Shown here: positions 34,528-42,312 of the stretch, piece by piece
Layout: every line of letters starts with the position of its first letter
Numbering within the stretch: the stretch's first letter is position 1
Assembly: GCA_016710525.1 (NCBI GenBank)
Contig: JADJVQ010000019.1
Span: 51,554-115,553, forward strand
Length of the DNA: 64,000 bases
DNA from: Burkholderiaceae bacterium
GTDB lineage: Bacteria > Pseudomonadota > Gammaproteobacteria > Burkholderiales > Burkholderiaceae_E
Direction: 5' to 3'
Program-made: the position numbers and the translations under genes
Notes under the pieces: model-generated
Told to the model about the DNA's origin: nothing
The model's database searches: none
Seen by the model: only the letters and a program-made list of their open reading frames with translations

Positions 34528-35433
34528 TCAGGTCCCCGCTTTGCGCAATCGGCGAATCAGGCTGGAGGTGTCGTGTCGCCCCCCACCGGCCGTCTGCACG
34601 TCACTGTAGAACTGATCGATCAGTGCCGTGGCGGGCAGTGGCGCACCATTGCGCCTGGCTTCATCCAGGCACAGCCCGAGGTCCTTGCGCATCCAGTCGA
34701 CCGCGAAACCGAAGTCGAACTTGTTCTCGACCATGGTCTTGCCGCGATTGTCCATCTGCCAGCTCTGCGCGGCTCCCTTGCCGATGACGTCGAGCACCAG
34801 TTTCATGTCCAGTCCGGCCGCCAGCCCGAAGTTCACGCCTTCGGACAAGCCCTGCAGCAGTCCGGCGATGCAGATCTGATTGACCATCTTGGCGAGTTGT
34901 CCGGCACCCGGCGCGCCGATCAGCGTGAAGGCCCGTGAAAATGCCATGGCGACCGGCCTGACCCGCTCGAAGACCGGGCCATCGCCGCCGACCATCACGG
35001 TCAGCAGGCCGTTGACCGCGCCTGCCTGGCCGCCCGACACGGGCGCATCGAGAAAGTCGAGTCCATGGCGGCGGGCCGCCTGATAGAGCTCGCGCGCGAC
35101 TTCGGCCGAGGCGGTGGTGTGGTCGACGAACACGGCGCCCGGCTTCATGCCGGCGAATGCGCCGTGCTCGCCCAGCACGATCGAGCGCAGGTCGTCGTCG
35201 TTGCCGACGCAGGCGAACACGATGTCGGCGTCATGGGCGGCCTGGCGCGGCGTGGCACCCGAGCGACCTGAGTATTCGGCGGCCCACTGATCGGCCTTGG
35301 CGGCGGTGCGGTTGAAGACGGTCACGTCATGGCCGGCGCGGCGCAGGTGGCCGGCCATCGGATAGCCCATCACACCCAGGCCCAGGAAGGCGACCTTGGC
35401 AGGGGCGACGGCGTCGTAAGTTCGTTGATTCAT
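34528..35433 (-). CDS. 3-Hydroxyisobutyrate dehydrogenase-family reductase (glyoxylate/succinic semialdehyde reductase-like)
   Basis: A 301-aa beta-hydroxyacid dehydrogenase. The nucleotide motif F-L-G-L-G-V-M-G-Y-P-M-A is near residues 16-27, N-R-T ends the second strand, and the catalytic segments are D-A-P-V-S-G-G-Q-A-G-A and the Lys in G-A-G-Q-L-A-K-M-V-N-Q. It reduces semialdehydes or glyoxylate-type substrates with NAD(P)H, or the reverse. Substrate preference within the family (3-hydroxyisobutyrate, tartronate semialdehyde, succinic semialdehyde) cannot be settled by eye. It is monocistronic by spacing. Confidence 0.88.
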   Translation of the reverse strand: MNQRTYDAVAPAKVAFLGLGVMGYPMAGHLRRAGHDVTVFNRTAAKADQWAAEYSGRSGATPRQAAHDADIVFACVGNDDDLRSIVLGEHGAFAGMKPGAVFVDHTTASAEVARELYQAARRHGLDFLDAPVSGGQAGAVNGLLTVMVGGDGPVFERVRPVAMAFSRAFTLIGAPGAGQLAKMVNQICIAGLLQGLSEGVNFGLAAGLDMKLVLDVIGKGAAQSWQMDNRGKTMVENKFDFGFAVDWMRKDLGLCLDEARRNGAPLPATALIDQFYSDVQTAGGGRHDTSSLIRRLRKAGT

Positions 35434-35509
35434 GGGTTCGCTCTGTGGACGGGCCGAACGGAACCCGAATTCTAGTCGCTTCGCGGGCCGGTCGGCCCGA
35501 ACAGCCGTG

Positions 35510-36451
35510 TCAGGCCGCGGCCGGCGCGCCGTAGCGGACTCGTTCGACCGTGGCGCCCAGCGCCTGCAAGGCCAGCGGCAGGCTGTCCTCGCCGACCAGA
35601 TGCAGCGCGCCGACCAGCGCGAAAATATCGCCCGGCGTGCGCATGGCCTCCAGCAGCCGGCGCGCCATCCGCTCGTCGCGTTCGCCGAACATGCGCCGGC
35701 GCAGCCCGAGCAGGCGCTGGCCGTCGCCGAAGGAATGGGCCTTCAAGGTGGCCAGGCGCGTGTCATCGCCGCGGCGCCAGGCATCGACGATGTGCTGGAG
35801 CGGCCGATCCCACTGGCGGATGCGCCGGAAGCGGTCGGCGAGCTGGGCGGCCTGCTCGGTGTCGCTGCCACCCGTGAGAGCCTCGATCTGCTCGTCGAGC
35901 GCTTCGAGCTCGATGATCGGGCGTTGCGCCTCTCGTGCCCGGCCCAGGAAATGCGCATCGAGCCCCAAGGCGGGCTGGGCGCCCATCCGGTTGTCGTCTT
36001 CGCTGACGAGCAGCATCGACAGGGCCCAGGGGCGCAGGCGCAGGCGGCTTTGCCATTCATAACTGCCCATGCCGAAATGGTGGCGCAGTGCGGTCAGCGT
36101 GGGCTCGTCGATGAAGTGATCGAGGCTCTTCCCATCAGGCAGCAGAGCACGGGCCCGGAAGGCCTCGCGCAGGCGATCCCAGTTCTGGCTGGTGTTGATC
36201 TCGCAGGCCAGCCGCCGGCTGGACTGCCATGCCTGCTCGACCGCATCGGGCAGCGGGTAAAAGCGAGCCAGCCCGATGTGGATGCTGCCGAACAGCCAGG
36301 CACAGGTCGGCGATGAATCGGCGCGGACCCGGAACAGCGATGGCTGGTAGTCGACGAAGGGCAGGCTGCGATAGGCGCATCCCGGCAGGCTCGCGCCACC
36401 GGCCATTGCCAGCAGCGCACGGGCGGCACGGCGGCGGCCAGGCAGTGTCAT
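35510..36451 (-). CDS. TraB/GumN-family lipoprotein
   Basis: This protein of about 313 aa has an Arg-rich signal sequence and lipobox-like L-P-G-C near residues 22-25. Family marks are W-L-F-G-S-I-H-I-G (GxxH motif 1) near residue 55 and the late G-A-L-H-L-V-G-E-D-S-L (motif 2); a conserved Glu is in E-I-N. TraB/GumN proteins are predicted metalloproteases of the Tiki-like superfamily. The frame opens at TTG 36469, but ATG 36451 is a better start. It is adjacent to the gamma-glutamyltransferase gene on the same strand. Confidence 0.82.
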   Translation of the reverse strand: MTLPGRRRAARALLAMAGGASLPGCAYRSLPFVDYQPSLFRVRADSSPTCAWLFGSIHIGLARFYPLPDAVEQAWQSSRRLACEINTSQNWDRLREAFRARALLPDGKSLDHFIDEPTLTALRHHFGMGSYEWQSRLRLRPWALSMLLVSEDDNRMGAQPALGLDAHFLGRAREAQRPIIELEALDEQIEALTGGSDTEQAAQLADRFRRIRQWDRPLQHIVDAWRRGDDTRLATLKAHSFGDGQRLLGLRRRMFGERDERMARRLLEAMRTPGDIFALVGALHLVGEDSLPLALQALGATVERVRYGAPAAA

Positions 36452-36505
36452 GGCAGGACGCTCGCGCAATGCCGGGGCGATCGGTGCCGGGCGCGGCGCT
36501 TTCGC

Positions 36506-38128
36506 TCAGAAGGCGGCCGCATGACCGTCGCGCCGGCTGTCGCTGGCCGCCGCATAACCGTCTTCCATGTCGTCGGTGAGCCGCCAGATGAACTGGCCGG
36601 AACCGAAGTCCATGTAGGAGTCGGTGGTCATTTCGATCTCGTGGCCGCGCTGGCGCAGCGCCTCGATCACCGCGGGTTCCATGGTCGATTCGATGTCGAC
36701 CCGCAATCCGCGCTGCACCTTCCAGCGCGGCGCGTCGCAGGCGGCCTGGGGGTTCTGACGGTGATCGAGCATGCGGGTGAGGGTCTGCATGTGGCCCTGC
36801 GGCTGCATGTTGCCTCCCATCACGCCGTAGCTCATCTGCGGCGCGCCATCCTTCATCAGGAACGCCGGGATGATGGTCTGGAACGGCCGCTTCCCGGGCG
36901 CCACGCAGTTGGGATGCGATTCGTCCAGCGAGAAGCAGTAGCCGCGATTCTGCAGCGACACCCCGACGCCCGGCACCACCACACCCGAGCCGAAGCCCAT
37001 GTAGTTGGACTGGATGAACGAGATCATCATGCCGCTGGCGTCGGCGGCCGTCAGGTAGATCGTGCCACCGGAGGGCGGCATGCCGTGGGCGAAATCGGTC
37101 GCGCGGTCCATTGAGATCCGGCGCGCGCGCTGCGCCAGGTAGGCGTCGTCCAGCAGATGGGCGGGCGTGACATCGGTCATGTGGCGGATGTCGGCGACGT
37201 ACCGATAGACATCGGCGAACGCGGCCTTCATGGCTTCGATCTGCAGATGGCGGGTTTCGACGGAGTCGGGCGGGTACTGCGCCATGTCGAAATTCGACAG
37301 GATGCCCAGCGCCATCAGCGCGGCGATGCCCTGGCCGTTGGGCGGAATCTCGTGCAGCGTGAAGCCGCGGTAGTCCTTCTGGATCGTGCCGCACCAGTCG
37401 GGCCGGTAGCCCGCCAGATCGGCCAGGCTCATGGAGCCGCCGTTTTCGCGGGCGTGGGCCACCAGGGCCTGGGCGGTCTGGCCTTCATAAAAGTCGCGGC
37501 CGCGGGTTTCGGCGATCCGGCGCAGCGTGCGGCCGGCGTCGGCGAAGACGAAGCGCTCGCCCACCGCGGGTGCCCGTCCGCGCGGCATGAAGGCCTGCGC
37601 GAACCCGGGCTGGCTGCTCAGCTCGGGCACCTGCGAGGCCCATTTCTGCTGGACGATGCCGGCCACGCCGTGACCGCGCTCGGCCAGTTCGATGGCGGGC
37701 GCGAGCAGGTCGGCGAAGGGCAGCTTGCCGAATTTCTCGTGCAGCGCGGCCCAGGCGCTGATCGCGCCGGGCACCGTCACGGTGTCCCAGCCCCGAACCG
37801 GGTACTTGCCGCCGTGCTTGCGATTGAAGTAGGCCGTATCCCAGGCGGCAGGCGCCGTGCCCGATGCGTTCAGGCCGTGCAGCTGGCTGCCGTCCCAGAG
37901 GATCGCGAAGGCGTCGCTGCCCAGGCCATTGGACACCGGCTCGACGATCGTCAGCGTGGCGGCCGCTGCGATGGCCGCATCGACCGCGCTGCCGCCCGCG
38001 GCGAGCATGCGCAGACCGGCCTGTGCGGCCAGCGGTTGCGAGGTGGCCACGACATTGCGCGCGAACACCGGCGAACGATAAGTGGGGTAGCGGGCCTTCC
38101 AGTCGAAGGCATACGGCGTGGCGGTCAT
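36506..38128 (-). CDS. Gamma-glutamyltransferase family protein
   Basis: A 540-aa Ntn-hydrolase of the gamma-glutamyltranspeptidase family. The N-terminal part has A-A-G-G-S-A-V-D-A-A-I-A-A and V-E-P-V-S-N-G-L-G-S-D-A. The predicted autocleavage Thr is in S-G-G-T-I-Y-L-T-A-A-D (about residue 353), followed by N-Y-M-G-F-G-S-G and G-V-M-G-G-N-M-Q-P-Q-G-H. No signal peptide is seen, unlike periplasmic Ggt, so it is probably a cytoplasmic paralogue of the YwrD type. Such enzymes hydrolyse gamma-glutamyl amides or related compounds. It starts 12 bp or so after the upstream HAD gene stop, suggesting an operon. Confidence 0.9.
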   Translation of the reverse strand: MTATPYAFDWKARYPTYRSPVFARNVVATSQPLAAQAGLRMLAAGGSAVDAAIAAAATLTIVEPVSNGLGSDAFAILWDGSQLHGLNASGTAPAAWDTAYFNRKHGGKYPVRGWDTVTVPGAISAWAALHEKFGKLPFADLLAPAIELAERGHGVAGIVQQKWASQVPELSSQPGFAQAFMPRGRAPAVGERFVFADAGRTLRRIAETRGRDFYEGQTAQALVAHARENGGSMSLADLAGYRPDWCGTIQKDYRGFTLHEIPPNGQGIAALMALGILSNFDMAQYPPDSVETRHLQIEAMKAAFADVYRYVADIRHMTDVTPAHLLDDAYLAQRARRISMDRATDFAHGMPPSGGTIYLTAADASGMMISFIQSNYMGFGSGVVVPGVGVSLQNRGYCFSLDESHPNCVAPGKRPFQTIIPAFLMKDGAPQMSYGVMGGNMQPQGHMQTLTRMLDHRQNPQAACDAPRWKVQRGLRVDIESTMEPAVIEALRQRGHEIEMTTDSYMDFGSGQFIWRLTDDMEDGYAAASDSRRDGHAAAF

Positions 38129-38140
38129 GGCGGTGCGCTT

Positions 38141-38848
38141 TCAGCAGCCCAGCTGGCTGGCGAGATCGAGGAAATCGGTGGCGTGGAAATCGAAGGCCGC
38201 ATCACGGCTGATGTCGACCGTGCGGCCCGACCCGAACTCGAGCGGCCGGGTCACGAAGGCGGTGCGCATGCCATTGCCGGCCGCGGCGCGCAGATCCTCC
38301 TTGTGGGCGGCGACCAGCATCGTCTGGGCGGCGGGGAGGTCGAAGACCCGACCCACCCCCAGGTAGGCCTGCGGGTCGGGTTTGTAGTGATGAAAAACTT
38401 CAGCCGACAGGATCAGGTCCCAGGGCAGGCCAGCGCGCTTGGCCATGTTGGCCAGCAGGCTCAGGTTGCCGTTGGACAGCGTGCAGATCGTGAATTTGCT
38501 CTTCAGGCGCTGCAGTCCGGCGACGGTATCGGGCCACGGGTCCAGGCGATGCCAGACCTTGTTCAGGTGCGCGATGGCGTCCGGCGACAGGCCGGTCACC
38601 TGGAACTTGGCCAGCACGGTGTCCAGGATCATGCGGTGCAGGTCGTCGATCTTGGTCCAGCCGAGCTCGCCTTTGCGGACCCGGTCCATCGCCGGGACGT
38701 AGCCCTTGCGCCAGGCCGACGCAAAGGCATGGCCATCCAGGCCCAGGCCCATCGCGTTGACTTCGCGCGCGATCGAGCCGTGCCAGTCGACCACGGTGCC
38801 GAAGACATCGAAGGCCAAAACCTTGATGTCCGAAATGTTCACTGTCAT
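38141..38848 (-). CDS. Haloacid dehalogenase type II family hydrolase
   Basis: A 235-aa HAD-superfamily hydrolase. The nucleophile Asp is in A-F-D-V-F-G-T-V-V-D (residue 14), motif II T-L-S-N-G-N, and motif III Lys in H-Y-K-P-D-P-Q-A-Y. The final motif reads V-A-A-H-K-E-D-L-R-A-A, not the S-S-N-x-W-D seen in proven L-2-haloacid dehalogenases, so true dehalogenase activity is doubtful and a related hydrolase role is likely. It is followed closely by the gamma-glutamyltransferase gene and preceded by a Bug-family receptor. Confidence 0.86.
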   Translation of the reverse strand: MTVNISDIKVLAFDVFGTVVDWHGSIAREVNAMGLGLDGHAFASAWRKGYVPAMDRVRKGELGWTKIDDLHRMILDTVLAKFQVTGLSPDAIAHLNKVWHRLDPWPDTVAGLQRLKSKFTICTLSNGNLSLLANMAKRAGLPWDLILSAEVFHHYKPDPQAYLGVGRVFDLPAAQTMLVAAHKEDLRAAAGNGMRTAFVTRPLEFGSGRTVDISRDAAFDFHATDFLDLASQLGC

Positions 38849-38863
38849 GAGGGGTCCGTCGGC

Positions 38864-39856
38864 TTATTCGGGCTTGATGTTGGCGCGTTTGATCACGGCT
38901 TTCCAGCTGTCGTGTTCATCGGTGTAAGTGCGCGCGAACTGTTCGGGGGTGCCGCCGGCGCCCTCTGCCCCGGCGCGGTCGAGTCGCTCGACCACATCGG
39001 GCGAGCGGGTGATGGCGTTGAGCTCACGGTTCAGGCGGGCGACGATGTCGGGCGGTGTACCGGCCGGTGCGAACATCCCGAACCAGTTGCTGAACTCCAG
39101 GCCGGGAATGCCCGACTCGGTGAAGGTCGGCACCGAGGGCAGCGAGCCCGAGCGCTTCGCGCCACTGACCGCCAGCGGGCGTACTTTGCCGGCGCTGATG
39201 TGCGGCTGCGCCGAGACGATGCTGTCCATCAGGAAGGCGATCTGCCCGGCGGCCAGGTCGGTGATGACCAGGCCCGTGCCGCGATAGGGAATGTGCACGA
39301 CGAACAGGCCACCGGCACGCCACTTGAACATCTCGGCCGACAGGTGCGGGTAGGTGCCGATGCCCGAGGACCCGAAGTTGTAGCGGCCCGGGTTCTTGCG
39401 CAGCAGCGCGACCAGTTCCTGCACCGTGCGTGCCGGCGAGCCGGCGCCGACCAGCAGCACGCTGGGCGCGTTGGCAATGTGGGCGAGCGGCGCGAAGTCG
39501 CGAAACGCGTCGTACGGCATCTTGGGATTGATCGCCGGGCCGATCGAGTGCGTGGAGCTGGTGGCCATCAGCAGCGTGTAACCGTCGGGCGCCGCCTTGG
39601 CGACAGCATCGGCGCCGATCGTGCCGCCGGCGCCGGGGCGGTTCTCGACGATCACCTGCTGGCCGAGCGCCGTGCCGAGCTTTTGCGCGATCGTGCGCCC
39701 GATGATGTCGGTGGCGCCGCCGGCCGGAAACGGGATCACCAGGCGAACCGGACGGGCCGGCCAGGCTTGGGCGAAGGTGACGGGGGCCGCGGCCCCGAGC
39801 GCGCCGGCCATGCCCGCATGCAGCAGTTGACGGCGATGGGCAGCGCGGGCGGGCAT
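38864..39856 (-). CDS. Bug-family tripartite tricarboxylate transporter solute receptor
   Basis: A protein of about 330 aa with a Tat-like signal (H-R-R-Q-L-L-H-A-G-M-A-G) and Bug-family marks: W-P-A-R-P-V-R-L-V-I-P-F-P-A-G-G-A-T-D, V-E-N-R-P-G-A-G-G-T-I-G, Y-N-F-G-S-S-G-I-G-T-Y-P-H-L and A-G-T-P-P-D-I-V-A-R-L-N. Start choice: the frame runs further upstream, and ATGs at 39892 and 39856 are both possible. The tctBA permease genes lie just upstream on the same strand but are separated by a terminator, so this receptor has its own transcript yet could serve that permease. Ligand unknown. Confidence 0.9.
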   Translation of the reverse strand: MPARAAHRRQLLHAGMAGALGAAAPVTFAQAWPARPVRLVIPFPAGGATDIIGRTIAQKLGTALGQQVIVENRPGAGGTIGADAVAKAAPDGYTLLMATSSTHSIGPAINPKMPYDAFRDFAPLAHIANAPSVLLVGAGSPARTVQELVALLRKNPGRYNFGSSGIGTYPHLSAEMFKWRAGGLFVVHIPYRGTGLVITDLAAGQIAFLMDSIVSAQPHISAGKVRPLAVSGAKRSGSLPSVPTFTESGIPGLEFSNWFGMFAPAGTPPDIVARLNRELNAITRSPDVVERLDRAGAEGAGGTPEQFARTYTDEHDSWKAVIKRANIKPE

Positions 39857-39958
39857 GAGCGGCCGTTGAGTGGGTGTCGGGGATAGAGGCATGGCTGCGA
39901 GTCTAGCAAACCGTCCGGCAGCCGGTGCGCGGCGCGCGCGATGGCGAGCAGCGGGCTT

Positions 39959-39990
39959 CAAAAAGGAAAAAGCCCGCACGCGGCGGGCCC
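39959..39990 (-). terminator. Intrinsic terminator of the tctBA operon
   Basis: Read on the minus strand, the hairpin GCCCGC-(5 nt)-GCGGGC at 39973-39989 is followed by a T-rich tract (A-rich on plus, 39961-39972). It begins 42 bp past the tctA stop, where a terminator for that operon is expected. Confidence 0.82.
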
Positions 39991-40031
39991 TGGAAGACGA
40001 TGCGCGGCCGGTGGTCCCGGCCGCCTCGATC

Positions 40032-41543
40032 TCAATCATCCCCGGCGAAGGCTTCTTCACGTTTCTTGGCGATCGCGGGCAGGAACACGATGACCAGCAT
40101 GATCGCGGCCACGGCCAGCAGCGAGGCCGACAGCGGACGGGTGACGAACACCGACCAGTCGCCGCGCGAGATGGTCATCGCGCGCCGCAGGTACTCTTCC
40201 ATCAGTTTGCCCAGCACGAAGCCCAGCAGCAGCGGCGCCGGTTCGCACTCGAGCTTCTTGAAGATATAGCCCAGGATCGCGAACGGAATCGTCATGAACA
40301 CGTCGAACACGTTGTTGTTCAGCGAGTACGAGCCGATGCAGCAGAACAGCAGGATGGCCGGGAACAGCACGCGGTAGGGCACCGTCAGCAGCTTGATCCA
40401 GATGCCGATCAGCGGCAGGTTCAGGATCACCAGCATCGCGTTGCCGACCCACATCGAAGCGATCAGGCCCCAGAACAGACTGGGGTTGCTGGTCATCACC
40501 TGGGGCCCAGGCTGGATGTTGTGGATCATCATCGCCGCGACCATCAGTGCGAGCACCGGCGTGGTCGGAATGCCCAGCGTGAGCATCGGGATGAACGAGG
40601 TCTGGGCGCCGGCGTTGTTGGCCGCTTCCGGACCCGCCACACCTTCGATCGCGCCTTTGCCGAACTCCTCCGGGTGCTTGGAGAGCTTCTTCTCCATCGC
40701 GTAGGTGGCGAACGAGGACAGCACCGCACCCCCGCCGGGCAAAATGCCGAGCAGCGAACCCAGCGACGTGCCACGGATGATCGGGAGTATGGAGCGCTTG
40801 AACTCCGCCATGGTGGGCAGCAGGCGGCCTACCTTGCTGGTGAAGACTTCGCGGTTTTCTCGCTGTTCGAGATTGGTGATGATTTCGGCGAAGCCGAACA
40901 TGCCCATCGCGACCACCGCGAACTCGATGCCGTCGGACAGCTCCGGCACGTCGAACGAGAAGCGTGCCACGCCGGAGTTGACGTCGGTGCCGATCATGCC
41001 CATCAGCAGACCGAGCACCACCATCGCCAGCGCCTTCCAGATCGAGCCGTTAGCCAGCACCACTGCGGCGATCAGACCCAGCACCATCAGCGAGAAGTAC
41101 TCGGCCGGCCCGAATTTGAAGGCAACCTCGGCCAGGGGCGGCGCGAAGGCGGCCAGCAAGAAAGTGGCCACTGTGCCGGCGAAGAACGATGCGATCGCTG
41201 CGATCGACAGCGCTGCTCCCGCTCGACCTTTGCGGGCCATCTGGTAGCCGTCGAGCACGGTCACCACGGATGACGACTCGCCCGGCAAGTTGACCAGAAT
41301 GGCGGTGGTGGAACCGCCGTACTGAGCGCCGTAATAGATGCCCGCCAGCATGATGAGCGCGGACGTCGGATCGGACATCTTGTAGGTGGCGGGCAGCAGC
41401 ATCGCGATCGTCGCCAGCGGGCCGATGCCCGGCAGCACACCGATCAGGGTGCCCAGCAGGACCCCGATGAAACAGTAGAGGAGATTGTCGAGCGAGCCGG
41501 CGGTCGCGAAGCCGAGCGCGAGATTGGTGAAGAGTTGGTCCAT
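40032..41543 (-). CDS. tctA: Tripartite tricarboxylate transporter large permease TctA
   Basis: A 503-aa polytopic permease with about 11-12 hydrophobic segments. Family marks are G-V-L-L-G-T-L-I-G-V-L-P-G-I-G-P-L near residue 31, Y-Y-G-A-Q-Y-G-G-S-T-T-A-I-L-V-N-L-P-G-E near 71-90, G-T-S-L-G-S-L-L-G-I-L-P-G-G-G-A, and S-F-I-P-M-L-T-L-G-I-P. With TctB and a periplasmic Bug/TctC receptor it imports carboxylates using an ion gradient. tctB is 21 bp upstream on the same strand. A clear terminator follows. Confidence 0.95.
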   Translation of the reverse strand: MDQLFTNLALGFATAGSLDNLLYCFIGVLLGTLIGVLPGIGPLATIAMLLPATYKMSDPTSALIMLAGIYYGAQYGGSTTAILVNLPGESSSVVTVLDGYQMARKGRAGAALSIAAIASFFAGTVATFLLAAFAPPLAEVAFKFGPAEYFSLMVLGLIAAVVLANGSIWKALAMVVLGLLMGMIGTDVNSGVARFSFDVPELSDGIEFAVVAMGMFGFAEIITNLEQRENREVFTSKVGRLLPTMAEFKRSILPIIRGTSLGSLLGILPGGGAVLSSFATYAMEKKLSKHPEEFGKGAIEGVAGPEAANNAGAQTSFIPMLTLGIPTTPVLALMVAAMMIHNIQPGPQVMTSNPSLFWGLIASMWVGNAMLVILNLPLIGIWIKLLTVPYRVLFPAILLFCCIGSYSLNNNVFDVFMTIPFAILGYIFKKLECEPAPLLLGFVLGKLMEEYLRRAMTISRGDWSVFVTRPLSASLLAVAAIMLVIVFLPAIAKKREEAFAGDD

Positions 41544-41564
41544 GGCGTTCGATGTCCGATCCGA

Positions 41565-42026
41565 TTATTTCGTCATGAACTTGGGGAGAAGCGGGAACTG
41601 CAATTCGAGTCCTTTGACGAACACGAGGTAGGACATGATCAGCAGCACGACCGCGAAGATCACCGTATCGCGAAGCCGGAACTCATGGCTGGCCATGGAA
41701 GTGACGAGAATCAGCACGATCAGCGCCACGACGATGCCCAGCGGTTGCAGCAGTGCGGCGAACAGCGCAACTCCGGAGAGGATGACGATGATTTCGCGCC
41801 AGCCGACCTTGGCGACACGGTCTTCGCGTTGCGAGCCGCGGAATGCGCCAAGAGCCATGATCAGGCCCAGGAACGTGCACAGGCCGCCCAGCATCGTAGG
41901 AAAGTAGCCCGGGCCCATCTTGGCCGACGAGCCCAGCTGGTATTGCTGCGACAGGATCATGAAAAGGATGCCGAAGCCCCCGAACATGACGCCGGACCAC
42001 AGATCGTGGTGATTGCGAATCTTCAT
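41565..42026 (-). CDS. tctB: Tripartite tricarboxylate transporter small permease TctB
   Basis: This 153-aa protein has four predicted transmembrane helices (L-W-S-G-V-M-F-G-G-F-G-I-L-F-M-I, T-M-L-G-G-L-C-T-F-L-G-L-I-M-A-L, two further in the second half). M-G-P-G-Y-F-P near residue 38 is typical of TctB. The ATG at 42026 is preceded by GGGGGAGA at good spacing. An in-frame longer start exists at 42077 but lacks such a site. It is the first gene of the tctB-tctA operon and lies 136 bp from tRNA-Sec. Confidence 0.92.
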   Translation of the reverse strand: MKIRNHHDLWSGVMFGGFGILFMILSQQYQLGSSAKMGPGYFPTMLGGLCTFLGLIMALGAFRGSQREDRVAKVGWREIIVILSGVALFAALLQPLGIVVALIVLILVTSMASHEFRLRDTVIFAVVLLIMSYLVFVKGLELQFPLLPKFMTK

Positions 42027-42161
42027 GCTGATTGTCTCCCCCTCGAAGATGTTCTGATCCGCATTGTTGTAAGTCATGCGTCAGGAGCGCGAAGGATAGC
42101 CGGAACCGGGCGCGGGGCCAACTCCGCTCTGATCCTGCGGGGGATGGTGCTTCTCGAAAAC

Positions 42162-42257
42162 TGGCGGAAGGGAGTGGGAGTCGAACCCACCAAAGACGCT
42201 CAGCGCCTCACGCCGGATTTGAAGTCCGGGCGCTCCACCGGGAAACGGTTCCCTTCC
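42162..42257 (-). tRNA. selC: Selenocysteine tRNA (anticodon TCA)
   Basis: Read on the minus strand it starts GGAAGGGA and ends TCCCTTCC-G-CCA, an 8-bp acceptor stem with encoded CCA, as in tRNA-Sec. The anticodon arm is CCGGA-CTTCAAA-TCCGG with anticodon TCA, and the T arm contains GGTTCGACTCC. The long extra arm pairs GGCGC with GCGTC. The total of 96 nt is typical for tRNA-Sec. It lies 55 bp downstream of selB on the same strand and is likely part of the same transcript, or separately processed. Confidence 0.97.
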
Positions 42258-42312
42258 AGTGCCGACAAAACGCGACGATCCGGACACTAGCACGGCCGAT
42301 GGGGCCGCGACA

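Noticed and set aside
37157..39886. A 909-aa plus-strand open frame.
   Set aside because: It is antisense to the gamma-glutamyltransferase, HAD and Bug genes, all of which have clear family motifs.
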